64,000 nucleotides of DNA from Glandiceps talaboti (lineage: Eukaryota > Hemichordata > Enteropneusta > Spengelidae): positions 19,653,626 to 19,717,625 of the forward strand of contig NC_135562.1 in the NCBI RefSeq assembly GCF_964340395.1, written 5' to 3'. How positions within the stretch are numbered: position 1 is the stretch's first letter; each line of letters begins with the position of its first letter. Shown here piece after piece: positions 10,665 through 21,492 of this stretch. The translations under genes and the position numbers were made by a program. Under the pieces are notes generated by a model, which saw only the letters and a program-made list of their open reading frames with translations, searched no databases and was not told the DNA's origin.

Positions 10665-12104
10665 GGGAGCCGTCATTATTTACGGTTGGGGGGAGGTCGG
10701 AGGAATTGGTTGGAAATTCAACTGCCCCCCCCCCCCCACCCCATCCTGCAGGGAAAAAATCAATGACCTCCCCCACCTGTCTTCAGAAATTGGGATGACC
10801 GCCCCCTCCCCGTTGCCTTTATATACATGAAGTGGTGGGTATTAAAAAGAGGAAATTATATATAATTTAAATTGCTACAATTGTATTATTAATGATTATT
10901 GGGGTACTTACAAAACAACTTCATTTCAGTAAGAATACTTATTAAGAGCATTCCGCCATGAGCCAGCTCTTCTACCCCCCCCCCCCCTTGTCACAACAAT
11001 TGATTCAGTCTGACTGACACAGTCACTTTCCTCACTCTCACTGTCAAGGTCTCTCATTACAACATCATCTTCATCACTGTCATCTGGCCCATTTTCAACA
11101 CAATATTTTGTTTTTGAAAGCTTTGCATTGTCAACGACTGACTTTCGAAGACAGTCAGCCATAATGGCTTTCATTTTATCGTGTTTTTTCCCTTTCTTTG
11201 ATAAGTTATGTCTTTCAAGGTATTTGTCCAATTCTTTAACTTTGAGTTTTGAAAGTGTTCCACTGAGAGTTAATGACAACCAATCATACATTTCATATGT
11301 CAAAGCATCTTCCTCTTCCCTCTTCCTAAATCTGGTAAGACAGATGAGCAACAAAAAATAATGTGTGATATTAAAGTAAGCCAAATTCCCAAAGTTTGTT
11401 GGAATGATCATCTGTCTGCTCACAGGTATTGCATCACTGCATAGCTTTGCTTTTAGTAGTCAATTATCCAAAGAGTGAAATAATCAGGTGAAATTTACGA
11501 GACTGTAAGACAGTTTTTTGCAATGTGTTTTTCAAGTCGAGACTTTCCATTGATATATTTGCAATCAGAATTTTTACCTTATTTAATACAAAGCAGAGAC
11601 ACTTCTAAGCTGAAACAAACTAGTGATGACAAGCTAGTGTTACAGTGACACCTGTCAAATTATAATGACTTTAGTACATATTTACAAACTGGGTGACAAC
11701 CTGACAACTAATTGATTCAAAGTTTGCTTTCAGAGTTTATACTAGTAGTTATATATTACTCACATATTTATTTTAAGATATTGTTATATAATTTAGTTTT
11801 TACTTTACACACAACTCCACCTTGTTCATGTAGTACATAAACAAATATTTAGGAAAACCAAAAGCTTTAATGTTTTGAAAATATTTTCTATTTCTTTTAA
11901 AATGTTAATAAAGTTACATTTTATGTAACAGGTTAAATAATCCTGATACTGTGTACACAAGTTTTTCGAAACAGATTTTTGTGTAGCCCCCCCCCTACCT
12001 TTCCCTCATTTTTCGGTAGCCCCCCCCCCCCCCCTGACCAACTCCAATTTTCAAGTGACCGTCCAAATTCCTCCGACCCCCAACCGTAAATAATGATGGC
12101 TCCC
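10665..12104. mobile_element. 1.44-kb DNA transposon with 45-bp inverted ends and TTA duplication
   Basis: Left end GGGAGCCGTCATTATTTACG and, on the minus strand, right end GGGAGCCATCATTATTTACG, followed in both by GTTGGGGG and GTCGGAGGAATT with small gaps. TTA flanks both sides (10662-10664 and 12105-12107). A 3-bp TWA duplication with GGG-type ends suggests the PIF/Harbinger superfamily, but no transposase catalytic domain is visible. C and G homopolymers lie near both ends. Confidence 0.78.
10926..11331 (-). pseudogene. C-terminal exon of a transposon protein with SAP-like motif
   Basis: On the minus strand a consensus 3' splice site (tgtcttaccag) at 11332 opens into a coding exon that ends at TGA 10928-10926, close to the transposon's left terminus. 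The protein segment begins RKREEEDALTYEMYDW and includes a SAP-like stretch (LKVKELDKYLERHNLSKKGK), which in other proteins is a short DNA-binding helix pair, then an acidic serine-rich region (DSDEDDVVM, DSESEESD) and a Gly-Arg end (GGGGRRAGSW). Upstream exons that should encode the bulk of the protein are not found within the element, so it is probably an internally deleted, non-autonomous copy. The family of the missing part is unknown to me. Confidence 0.5.
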
Positions 12105-12111
12105 TTAGCTA

Positions 12112-12430
12112 AGATCTCTAATGTGGATTAGATTATTTCGTTATTTGCTTGCTAACGAATCGGCTGAATAATTCACTCACTCACTCACTCCCTCACTCAG
12201 TCGCTCGCTCGCTTACTCACTGATGACAGACCGACTGACTGACTGACTGACTGACTAACTGACTGAATGACTGACTCACAGACGAACGAATGAACAAACA
12301 AATGAAACGAATGCTAGCTCACACCCAGCGTGCTCGCTCGCACACCTATCCACTCATTCAGTCGCTCAGAAGATCACCATCATGCATCACAAACAACTCA
12401 TTCATTTGCGTACTCAGATGCTCACTTTAT
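12112..12430. other. Simple-sequence region (ACTC, GACT, GCTC units)
   Basis: Cryptically simple sequence: actcactcactc near 12172-12200, gctcgctcgctt, then gactgactgactgact near 12230-12260 and gaacgaatgaac. No coding content. Confidence 0.8.
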
Positions 12431-12431
12431 T

Positions 12432-13160
12432 GCTATAAAGTGGCGGCTGTCATTCCACTGGATCTACAGTGCAGGGGGTGTCATTCAACTAACTGATTGT
12501 AGAAAAGGGTGTCATTCCACTGTTTACCACCTAGAAATGCTGTCATTCCATTTCCAAAGCATTAAAAATGCTGTCATTCCACTTATTTTATAGAGTGGCG
12601 GCTGTCATTCCAGTGGTTCTACCGTGCAGAGTGTGTCATTCAACTAACTGATTGTAGAAAAGGGTGTCATTCCACTGTTTACCACCTAGAAATGCTGTCA
12701 TTCCAGTTCCAAAGCATTAAAAATGCTGTCATTCCAATTATTTTATAGAGTGGCGGCTGTCATTCCAGTGGTTCTACAGTGCAGAGGGTGTCATTCAACT
12801 AACTGAATGTAGAAAAGGGTGTCATTCCACTGTTTACCACCTAGAAATGCTGTCATTCCATTTCCAAAGCATTAAAAATGCTGTCATCCCACTTATTTTA
12901 TAGAGTGGCGGCTGTCATTCCAGTGGTTCTACAGTGCAGAGTGTGTCATTCAACTAACTGAATGTAGAAAAGGGTGTCATTCCACTGTTTACCACCTAGA
13001 AATGCTGTCATTCCATTTCCAAAGCATTAAAAATGCTGTCATTCCACTTATTTTATAGAGTGGCGGCTGTCATTCCAGTGGTTCTACAGTGCAGAGTGTG
13101 TCATTCAACTAACTGATTGTAGAAAAGGGTGTCATTCCACTGTTTACCACCAAGAAATGC
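12432..13160 (-). repeat. 155-bp satellite array, right arm, inverted (about 5 units)
   Basis: The same unit as at 3310-6605 but on the minus strand: the anchor gtttaccacc lies at 12522, 12677, 12832, 12987 and 13142, exactly 155 bp apart. Beyond 13160 comes the inverted 55-bp leader that ends at 13209. Confidence 0.95.
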
Positions 13161-13450
13161 TGTCATTCGTTTTCCGTCATTCAGGTTGTCATTCGTTTTA
13201 GGGTCACCCGTTTCTCCACATTGTATTCTCGTCATCCACTGTTGATCGTGTCAACTCCAAATAAAGGCTGTGAAGTTGTATGTCAGCATTACCAGTTGTT
13301 GAGAGGTGAACGCTAATCGCGCTAGGCCTTGGCCTATCTGTGTGTGGAGTTGGCGGCTGCCATATTGCTTTTAGGACTTCTGACTTTCAGCGAATCAGCT
13401 TGCTTCCCCTGTTTCGAACACCAATCTCGCAACCTGATTCGCTCGTCGAA

Positions 13451-13520
13451 ATGGATTTGGAGAGAGGTCTTGGCGGCGACAGTAGGGAGCCCTCCACGAC
13501 GCTCTCAGGAGAGGGAAGTT
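13451..13520 (+). CDS. Possible first coding exon of an unidentified gene
   Basis: An ATG with purine at -3 and G at +4 (gtcgaaATGG) starts MDLERGLGGDSREPSTTLSG and after 70 bases meets a full-consensus 5' splice site, GTGAGT at 13521-13526. Local base composition is more GC-rich than the surroundings, as expected for a promoter-proximal exon. The exon sits 242 bp outside the foldback-like element. I recognise no family and found no following exon, so the gene is unproven. The open frame also extends upstream of this ATG without a stop for some distance. Confidence 0.3.
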
Positions 13521-13526
13521 GTGAGT

Positions 13527-14998
13527 CCCATGTACGACGTGCTCCATATATTTGTCGACCAATAGAATGGTTTTTATCACAGTTTGCCAGCTTTGTTTAA
13601 ATATAACTTGAAAAACGAATGAGCTCTTCATAATAGTATGAAGTCTGACGAACAGAAAAAAGGTTTGAAATCACTTTTCTGTTGGGGTAAAGGATACAAT
13701 CGTACAAGCACACACGTATGTTCAAAAGGAAGAAATGCGCTGTAGGGTTTTCAACATTTGAATATATGATATATCTAATTTAAAATATTAACATAAATCG
13801 TTGCAAGTGCAAGTGAAGTAGTTAAAATTTTAATATAAGGTAAATATAGACCAGATGTAAACTGAATTCCTCCCGTAAGGATACACTAGTCTTCGTTTTG
13901 TTAAAGAGTGTGTACCTTAGTTTGTATTTAAGCAATACAGATCTAAATATAACCAAGTGCCAAAAGGTCAACTGAAGTGAAACTAACAAGGTAAAGTTAA
14001 TATGAACAATTAGTCGACATTACATTTTAAGATACAAATGTATGTGTTGTAATTGTGTTTTTAGTTTAAATGTTTGGTTTTGTTAGTGTTGTTCGTAGTA
14101 TGTTTTGTGAGGCCTTGTTACAAAATGTTGGGTCAGTATACATGAGGAAACTCACCATGTCGACTTTAAATTGTGGTTAGTGACTTGCCAATGTTGTGCA
14201 AGTGCGCGTGCGTAGCGACAGAAACAATTACATTGTAGGAGAGTGGAAAACTTCTGGGAGGTCAACCCAAGGTTAACCCGTTTTGTTAGGGGGTAGGTTA
14301 GGTGTGCTTGGTTAGGGCCCGGCTCTGGTCAGGACCTAAGTTTTTAATAGACATTCATTATGTAGGGGTATTAAATATGCAATGACAAATATTAAATCGC
14401 TTTGTCATCCAAGTATTGGGTTATTAGTCTAAGGGTGGCCCTTTTTCTTTTTTTCTTCTCATCTCCAGTGGAATAATCATGCGGGGCGGGCGGGCGAAAT
14501 AAAAAAAAAGGGGGGCAAGGATAAAAAATATGTATTTTTTCAGTTCTATTCTCTGTCTTTGATTTTTAGAATTTGAACTTTAGTATGTAACTTTTTGAAA
14601 CACTTGCGTGATTGTCATCAGTGTGCTAGAGGAAATTTCATTTATATAAATCATTACTTCTATGAAACATTTTTCTTCAGTATGAACTTGTCAAAATAAT
14701 CCACCAGATAACATTTCTAGAACTCAGAACTCCTTTGGGATTTACTGTTTAAAAGTAATTAAAAGTAATACTAGAGAGGTTTAGATACACGTTAGAACGC
14801 GTACGTGTACGGGAGCAATATCGTGCAGGCGAACACGTAATGACGCGTTCAAAGCTGTGTTTAGTTACGCGTTCAGAGGGCAAACTTGAAAGACAGTGGA
14901 ATGTGCACGCGCGCGTTGGCATCTTCTGTCCTGAAGGCAATACACACGACTTTATATGTTGGTATTTGTCGGTATTTTTGCAATTTTCCCCGCACCTA
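13527..14998. other. No recognisable gene
   Basis: AT-rich sequence with short G/C runs near 14490. If the exon at 13451 is real this is its first intron. No exon could be supported. Confidence 0.4.
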
Positions 14999-15004
14999 CC
15001 CAAA

Positions 15005-15084
15005 CGTATGTATGTATGTATGTATGTATGTATGTATGTATGTATGTATGTATGTATATATGCATGTATGTATGTATGTGTGTG

Positions 15085-15116
<32 letters not shown>

Positions 15117-15258
15117 TGCGTATGTATGTATGTATGTATGTATGTATGTATGTATGTATGTATGTATGTATGTATGTATGTATGTATGCACACACGTATG
15201 TATGTATCTCTCGCTCTGTACATACATACATACATACATACATGCATACATACATACA

Positions 15259-15289
<31 letters not shown>

Positions 15290-15290
15290 G
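15005..15290. repeat. Compound microsatellite (ATGT)n, (TG)n, (GTGC)n, (CATA)n
   Basis: Blocks: ATGT to about 15055, TG and TGCG to about 15120, ATGT to about 15187, then CATA to 15290. The ATGT and CATA blocks are inverted with respect to each other and could form a hairpin. Confidence 0.95.
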
Positions 15291-15490
15291 GAACTTATAA
15301 ATCAGTCCGTATAAATATATGTAAAATCCGACGATTCGAATAAATATTCTTTTTCAAAGGAAAAATCGGCGAGATACAGAAATGTTAGGTTAAAACCTGA
15401 ACATATCTGAATGTAATGGAACAAAACCGCGCGTGATATATAAACGGTTATACGTGGGAAAAGTTCTAATATTCGCACGCACCAAATAGA
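15005..15490 (-). mobile_element. Small retroposon-like repeat with tetranucleotide tail, copy 2 (inverted)
   Basis: 15292-15490 is the reverse complement of the repeat at 9292-9480. As there, its 3' end (minus strand) runs straight into a TATG-type tract, here 15290 down to about 15230, followed by further ATGT, GTGC and TG runs to 15005. About 15% divergence and small indels separate the copies by eye. Confidence 0.6.
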
Positions 15491-15640
15491 ACCCAATAGA
15501 ATACGCCTGAAATTTAAAAAATACCCTGACTAGATTGGGAATGACGAGAATAATCTATTAATTCCAAGGGGTTCCAGCATTCCAAGACGGAAAATTATTT
15601 CTTCTTCCTTTAACCTCAATACTTTTTCATGACCAGAAAC

Positions 15641-15641
15641 C

Positions 15642-15672
<31 letters not shown>

Positions 15673-15706
15673 CATACATACATACATACATACATACATA
15701 CATACT
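15641..15706. repeat. (CATA)n microsatellite
   Basis: About 16 perfect units. Confidence 0.95.
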
Positions 15707-16769
15707 TGTACTCCGGCGTGGGCGTTAAATTTCGATTGCCAGTTACAAATGAGGCTATTGACCTATCAGGGAAAAGCGTGAAGACCGGTGTATCAGCAGA
15801 GTAGCAAATTTATCAAATGTCGGTGGCGGGAGTGTATTTTCTGTGTATGAGATCCAATTAATGGCATCCAGGGAAGAGAGATTAGACGCAGACAATCATA
15901 ACAAAAACATGATCCCTAACTCTGACTGAACAGATAAGACTTCCGTTCACAAGTTGAACACTATTTTCGTAATAATAAACATTACCTCAGAGTGTATTTA
16001 GAAGGTGAATAAAATACACGTACTACAACTTGTACTTGCAAGGTGGACGGTATAATGGCAGGGAGAAAGCGACGGTTTGCTGTTATGACAGCTGAGGACA
16101 TATAATAGTTCAGAAACTGACGGCAATTGTACTGAAAAATACACATAAATACACAGAAAGAGCTGCCACCAGGCTTTAATACCTCACAAATAGAGAGGTG
16201 TACAAAGGCAAAAGTGATTACACATGAATTGTTGTTGCAACTGAGAGACAAAGTCAGCCCTGCTTGACCTCGCACTAAAAAACATAGATAAAAAAAACCT
16301 TCCTAGGGGAAAATATAGCTGTGGGAAAGCGTAGGCCCTACCCTTTAACGGTTTAAACCTGACTAAGTAAACACCCATAAAACATCTGCATGATGTGTTG
16401 CTCTGTACCTCAAACGTAACTGTGAAAAAAGGAGACTTGCCTAAAATGCACACACACACACACAAAGCATCAATAAACAAAAGTCGATGGTCGTTCCTTG
16501 GTGACAGAGCTTAGACTGTACTAAATCCACCTTTACTTTACAACTCTCTACAAGAGCGCCCTCAACATGCCACAAGAACATATTACTTTCTGTCTATACG
16601 TTGTTCATCTAGAAATTACATTTTTTTTCTATAAACTTTGTGATGTAATAGACACATTGTATTCTGGCAAACCAGAGTTGTGTATTTCTTCCGCGACACT
16701 GCGAAATGACGATAAACGAAACAACCTCTTGGCGGTGTCTTGTCTTGGACAGTACTGTATCAACTAATC
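15707..16769. other. No recognisable gene
   Basis: Contains a short CA run at about 16449-16463. Open frames on the minus strand (15982-16275, 16184-16480) have no recognisable domain and overlap each other; I do not support them. Confidence 0.4.
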
Positions 16770-17370
16770 ATCCGTAATTATAATGCTCTAACTTTACGTG
16801 TTGAATAATTCTAAAAGCTCTCTTTGAACACTTTCTATCTGTGATCTGTAGTCTCAGTGTACGGTACGTGGTGATGGGGCACCCTCACACATCGGTGAGG
16901 GCGGAACGACACTGTGTATCCTTGGTACAGTCTATGATTTGTTTTTTAGTTAAACTTCCTTACCATAAAGCACCACTGACAATGAAAAGAGCATATGACA
17001 ATTTGAATTTTTTTTTTTACTAACAAAAGTGACAAAACTAATGTATTCGTTCTTTTGTTACATACTCACACAGAAAACAACTGAACCGAGTAATTTTCAC
17101 TCAGTTCTTTAGTTCCTAAAGTTATATTTATTGTTGGGTACTTATGAATAGTAAAATAAAATCCGTAATTGTAATTCTCTAACTTTACGTGCTGAATAAC
17201 TCCAAAAGCTCTCTTGTGAACACTTTCTATGTGTGATCTGTAGTCTCAGTGTACGGTACGTGGTGACAGGGCGCCCTCACATATCGGTGAGGGCGGAACA
17301 ACACGTATCTTATAGTCTATGATCTTTGTGTTTCAGTTAAACTTCCTTGCCATACAATACATGCATATTC
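16770..17370. repeat. Direct duplication of about 200 bp, 392 bp apart
   Basis: 16770-16980 and 17162-17370 align along their length (tccgtaatt, then ctaactttacgtg, gatctgtagtctcagtgtac, ggtgagggcgga, agttaaacttcctt). Each contains a hairpin CCCTCAC-loop-GTGAGGG. A third, more diverged copy of the hairpin part is at 26665-26755. Confidence 0.85.
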
Positions 17371-17618
17371 TAAGGCTGAATGAACTGAAGACACATAAAT
17401 ACATTTTAGACCGTATGCAGTTGCACCAAATCTACACAAATAAAATATGTAATCTCTGTGACTCACAGGGTGGTTTTGCTAAGCACAGGAGCTGGCGCTG
17501 TTTACTAACTAAGTTCACCACTAGCACTAGGGGACAAGCAAATAAAGCACTGTTTTAATGTAACTAACCTCTTGACAGTTATAAGATTAGGGGCGTTTTA
17601 ATTTAGATAATTTATAGA

Positions 17619-18130
17619 ATAATGGACAAGATGTCTTTATTTAGTCAGTAAAGAGATAATGATATATGCAGCTGAAAGAAAGAAAACTAGCCAGGGAAAG
17701 AAGAAAAAGTTTTATATCACCACAAAAAATTAATCATTCAAAGGATCAATCATGCAACCGAATACTAAATTAATCGATCGATCAATCAATCAATCAATCA
17801 ATCAATCACATGCTCGCTGAACTCTGTGGTGTGGCTTAGACCACTATAAGGAAATAAGAGGTGAATAATGGACGAGATGTCTTTATTTAGTCAATAAGGA
17901 GAGAATTATATACAGCTGAAAATGAGAAAAGTAGCCTGGGAAAGAAGAATTTTTTTTATATCACTACAAAAATCAATGCGTCAATAGATCAACATCCCAC
18001 ACAAAATAAGATTTATTTTACCAAAAATATCAATCATTCAATCGAATCATTCACCCAAATAATAAATCAATCAATAAATCGATTGATCGATCAATCAATT
18101 CCATACTCACTGCACCCTGTGGTGTGCTTA
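17619..18130. repeat. Tandem duplication, about 245-bp unit, two copies
   Basis: 17619 and 17864 both begin gaataatggac(a/g)agatg and continue with tctttatttagtca, agccagggaaagaag-like text, an AATC microsatellite and ctgtggtgtg. The AATC tracts (17780-17808, 18060-18100) are the fastest-changing part. Confidence 0.85.
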
Positions 18131-18535
18131 TGATAGAATTTAACTTTGATATTTTGATCTCCTGGGAAGTGTGAGAGATTAGGCTGTGGTGTTATTTCTC
18201 TGGAAAACTTCGAACTTTCGTGTTCTTTTAACATCGAGCTGATACATGATTTTAAAAATGCATTCTATCAACCACCATTGTGAAATTACTAAAAACTATA
18301 TCACTCGGTGTAGACAAGCAGATAGGAAGGACTTTCTGCCTTCATGATGGAGGTAGCTACCTTCCGGATTTTTCATGAAGGCGCGACATTGCACAAATAT
18401 CCATCATCCATCGAATATTAGACTCTAGCTTAGATGCAACACACTTTTTGAACGATATTATCCCGATGAAAAGTACTGTGTACCTGCAAAGTCTAATATT
18501 AAATACAGTGATATGAGAGGCAGAGAGTCGGAGAT
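18131..18535. other. No recognisable gene
   Basis: Ordinary AT-rich sequence; nothing supported. Confidence 0.4.
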
Positions 18536-18839
18536 AAAGACAAAGGCAGTGACAGACAGACGGAAAGAAAGACAGACAGACAGACAACCAGACACACACG
18601 CGTGCGAGTGCGCGCGCGCGCACACACACACACTCTACCCAACACACACCCTGACAAACACGTCACCTGCAAGTCGCTTTTAAGATGGAAGAAATTCAAA
18701 AGAAACTAAAATCCACCCATAGCACATGATATATGCCACAGACGCAACCACATACAGACAGACACAGACACATACACACACAGAGAGGGACAAAGACAGG
18801 CAGAGACAGACAGACAGATAGATAGACAGACAGACAGGC

Positions 18840-18876
<37 letters not shown>

Positions 18877-18945
18877 GGCAGACAGACAGACAGACATACA
18901 GACAGACAGACAGACAGACAGACAGAGACACATAGAGGCACAGAG
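18536..18945. repeat. GACA and CACACA microsatellites
   Basis: GACA-rich runs at about 18555-18590 and 18755-18930, with a CGCGCACACA stretch at 18610-18632. Long Cys-Leu-Ser-Val open frames on the minus strand are translated microsatellite. Confidence 0.95.
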
Positions 18946-19349
18946 ATAGCTAAGAATGTCATGTTTGAAGATACCAAGACGTAATTTATATTCATACAAT
19001 AAAACAAAGACAATTGCAGTCAAACAATAGTTATAATGATCTCAAAATGAAATGTATAGAATCATTTTACGGAAGACATCTGTCCAATGGCCTTCATTAT
19101 AATTTTATGGTATTCTGATCATCAAGTTTAACAGTGACATGTTGAAGTTCCCGATTACCATCATCACTTAAGATGGAGAAGGTTTGAATCTGTTGGTAAG
19201 ACGGAATAGTATTGCATAAACATATATGTATATATTTATTGTTGGAGAATTTTGAATTCTGTACAAATAATTTGCCAATGAATCTTTATCTATTCATTTG
19301 AAAGTACTTCAGTACAGTGTGGAAAAATGCTATATAATAATTAACATCG

Positions 19350-19354
<5 letters not shown>

Positions 19355-19401
<47 letters not shown>

Positions 19402-19446
19402 CATCATCATCCTCATCATCATCATCATCATCATCCTCATCATCCA
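19355..19446. repeat. (CAT)n trinucleotide repeat
   Basis: About 30 cat units with a few cct interruptions. Confidence 0.95.
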
Positions 19447-19499
19447 TGACTGAAGCTACTGTGTTGTATCTTAGACGAAGTGAAATTATTGCTAATATA

Positions 19500-20491
19500 C
19501 ACTACGGGGAAATTTGACGCGATTGCGTTCCATGGTAGCGCGTTCTCATGAATTATTCATGAGCTTGGATAATGAGACGCGCCATTTTCGAAAGTGTGTA
19601 TTTGGCGCCGATGCCGGTCGTCATTTTTTTCCCGGACACGGATAATCAGGAAGGAATTCGATCTAATTTTGTCATCATTGTGTTAATATATGTTAAAACT
19701 ATATTTCAGTCGGTTATTTTTCGTTAGAGTTACACTGTAGTGAAAATAGAGGCCTTGAACTGAAGCAGGCCTGCGCCAGTTCTCGTCTTACTGTATAATG
19801 CTTGTTATATTTGCTGCAAAAGGTCCATACAAATTGAAGACGTTACGTAGCATAAGTGAAAAATCGAAAACGATAGAGTTTTGGTTATTCATGCAATACA
19901 GTTACTGTGAAAGTTTTGTGTACATACAACGCAAACTGAAAAAATTGAACCAACGAGTAGAAGCAGGTAACACATCCACTTTTATAAGATGTAGTACGTG
20001 CGTTGTTACGGACGCGTACACTGTCAATGTAAACAAACGTCTTGTCAACTTACAGTGGGCGATCATGCTTATTCTAGGCATATCACGATGTTAAGATTCA
20101 TACTGAACAATGTATGTGGTTACTGTAAATATGTTAGACTTCTTATTCTAATCTTTATGAATATTTATTCAATTTCGATTAGGTAAAAACATTGGATACA
20201 CAAGAGTCTGCCTCCACTGTGCCTTGTCGGGCGTTATTTTGTCGTTCCTCCTCACGGACAGATCCACAGCTCTCTCTAGGTCATCAAACACACCGTTTAG
20301 GTTAATATAATCATCGAACTTACACTGCCTAGGTCTGATTTTGCTTCCCTCAGCTTTCTTTTGATGGATGCACTTATTTTCACAGTCTTAGTGTAGGAGT
20401 TTCTATGGATATGACCCCGAGGTCAGTAGTTTACTTGTTTCTCGTTGATGGCGCTGTACTGAACAAATCGAACCCCGTTTTCCCCGTAGTG
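19500..20491. mobile_element. CACTA (EnSpm-like) DNA transposon, 992 bp
   Basis: Both ends are CACTACGGGGAAA in inverted orientation (19500-19512 and 20479-20491) and both are flanked by ATA (19497-19499, 20492-20494). Ends starting CACTA with a 3-bp target duplication define the CACTA/EnSpm superfamily. The copy is short and lacks a full transposase, so it is non-autonomous or internally deleted. The left 120 bases are more GC-rich than the surroundings. Confidence 0.7.
20169..20430 (-). pseudogene. Frameshifted coding remnant inside the CACTA element
   Basis: On the minus strand two overlapping frames look coding in succession. One reads HRNSYTKTVKISASIKRKLR and on to SDLGS near 20330; the other, shifted, reads KCIHQKKAEGSK and then FDDYINLNGVFDDLERAVDL and WRQTLVYPMFL, ending at TGA 20171-20169. 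Alternatively a GTAAGT at about 20330 is a true 5' splice site and only the first part is exon. I do not recognise the protein. Its place at one end of a CACTA element suggests a transposase or captured-gene remnant. Confidence 0.35.
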
Positions 20492-20494
20492 ATA

Positions 20495-20692
20495 GTAATA
20501 AAACTATAACGTCAATCTCCCATTCATTTTTTCCAACATCTCGAGAGGTACTCCAACAAGATAAATTGTCATAGAATGCCATTCAGTATCTACATATGAG
20601 GTATGGGATAAATGGCAACAGCTACGGATACATTCAAATTCGAATTGTTTGATCATATGATATATGTAAGTGTTATACGATATAATAGTTAC
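20495..20692. other. Probable 3' untranslated region and flank of a minus-strand gene
   Basis: Short AT-rich stretch downstream of the TAG at 20695-20693. No definite polyadenylation signal identified. Confidence 0.3.
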
Positions 20693-20817
20693 CTAAGCAT
20701 TCGTTGATTCATTCTTGGTTGTTTCGATGCCGGCTTCGGTGTTGCTATTTCCCGAAATAAGGAGTGGTTCGTCGTCGCCACTTACTGAAGCACGAGTTGG
20801 TTTGGCGTCGTCATTTT
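20693..20817 (-). CDS. Last coding exon of an unidentified gene
   Basis: A strong 3' splice site (tttttttcag, 20818-20827 on the minus strand) is followed by a frame open to TAG at 20695-20693: NDDAKPTRASVSGDD, EPLLISGNSNTEAGIE, TTKNESTNA. The exon begins in mid-codon (two bases), which exactly fits the one base left over by the exon at 21723-21798. Composition is polar and acidic with an EPLL motif, like the cytosolic tail of a membrane protein, but that is only a guess. A GTAAGT inside the exon at about 20791 could serve as an alternative 5' splice site. Confidence 0.5.
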
Positions 20818-21293
20818 CTGAAAAAAAACTATAACATGATATGATATGACAATATAATAAACAATGTTAAAGATCATTAGTAAGTTAGACTAAACATTAT
20901 TTAAATAGAACATTCTCAGACTAATACAACGTTAACATTGGTAGTGTTGTAAAAAGGTGAAATTCGAAAAAAAGAGATATTTGCATAAATAACATTCTTT
21001 ACTGAGCAACACTGACACTTGAGTCAATTTTACAGGCACAGTGATAATTACCACCACTCTTGTTACACGTCACACATCCAGTATTCGTATTCGTACAAGG
21101 GCTGTGTGGAATAGCTATTATACAAAAGTTTTACATTATTTTAAATAGTGTGGACTGGATATAGGAAATAAAAGTGCCAATGGTGTTGTAGCACAACTGT
21201 TAAGAGTAAACTTTAATTTTCTATCATGATTGTGTTCTTGTTGCTAGACATATTTGCACACATATTTTTTGAAGATTTATTGTAATGCCTACC

Positions 21294-21492
21294 CAATCTG
21301 ATTAAAATCTGATTTGGTGAGAGCGGTTAGATGCCTTTATTTACCTTTATTTCCAACATGTTGTGTCATTTGTTTTGTTCCATGTGATAGCCGCCTTCCC
21401 GTCCCGGAACAAGACGAACGGCACAAAACGATGGAAATAGATATAATAAAGACATCTAGCCGCTCTCACCACGTAAGATTTTAATCAGATTG
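21294..21492. mobile_element. MITE, 199 bp, with 9-bp target duplication
   Basis: Inverted ends begin CAATCTGATTAAAATCT and extend through TGGTGAGAGCGG, TAGATG and CTTTAT to about 60 bp with a few mismatches. ATGCCTACC flanks both sides (21285-21293 and 21493-21501). A 9-bp duplication fits Mutator-like elements, but the family is not certain. It lies in the intron between the two exons 20693-20817 and 21723-21798. Confidence 0.85.

Larger units (their letters stand above)
3262..13209. mobile_element. Foldback-like composite element with satellite-built inverted arms
   Basis: The two outer ends are the same 55-bp leader in opposite orientation. The left end starts GGGTGACCCTAAAACGAATG and is followed by AACCTGAATGACGG and then by 155-bp satellite units. 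The right end at 13209 reads the same sequence on the minus strand. The leader is not part of the satellite unit, so the symmetry marks real element ends rather than chance inversion of an array. The left arm has about 13 units (one interrupted by a LINE) and the right arm about 5. The centre (6605-12432) carries other transposons and microsatellites and no recognisable transposase for the whole structure. I find no convincing target-site duplication: the flanks are TTTTTTGT and GTTTCTCC. Foldback elements known in Drosophila have long inverted repeats with internal tandem subrepeats; assignment here is inference. Confidence 0.6.

Noticed and set aside
14749-15343. Long overlapping open frames of 95-176 codons on both strands
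   Set aside because: They derive from the compound microsatellite at 15005-15290.
18680-19023. Cys-Leu-Ser-Val-rich open frames
   Set aside because: Translated GACA microsatellite.
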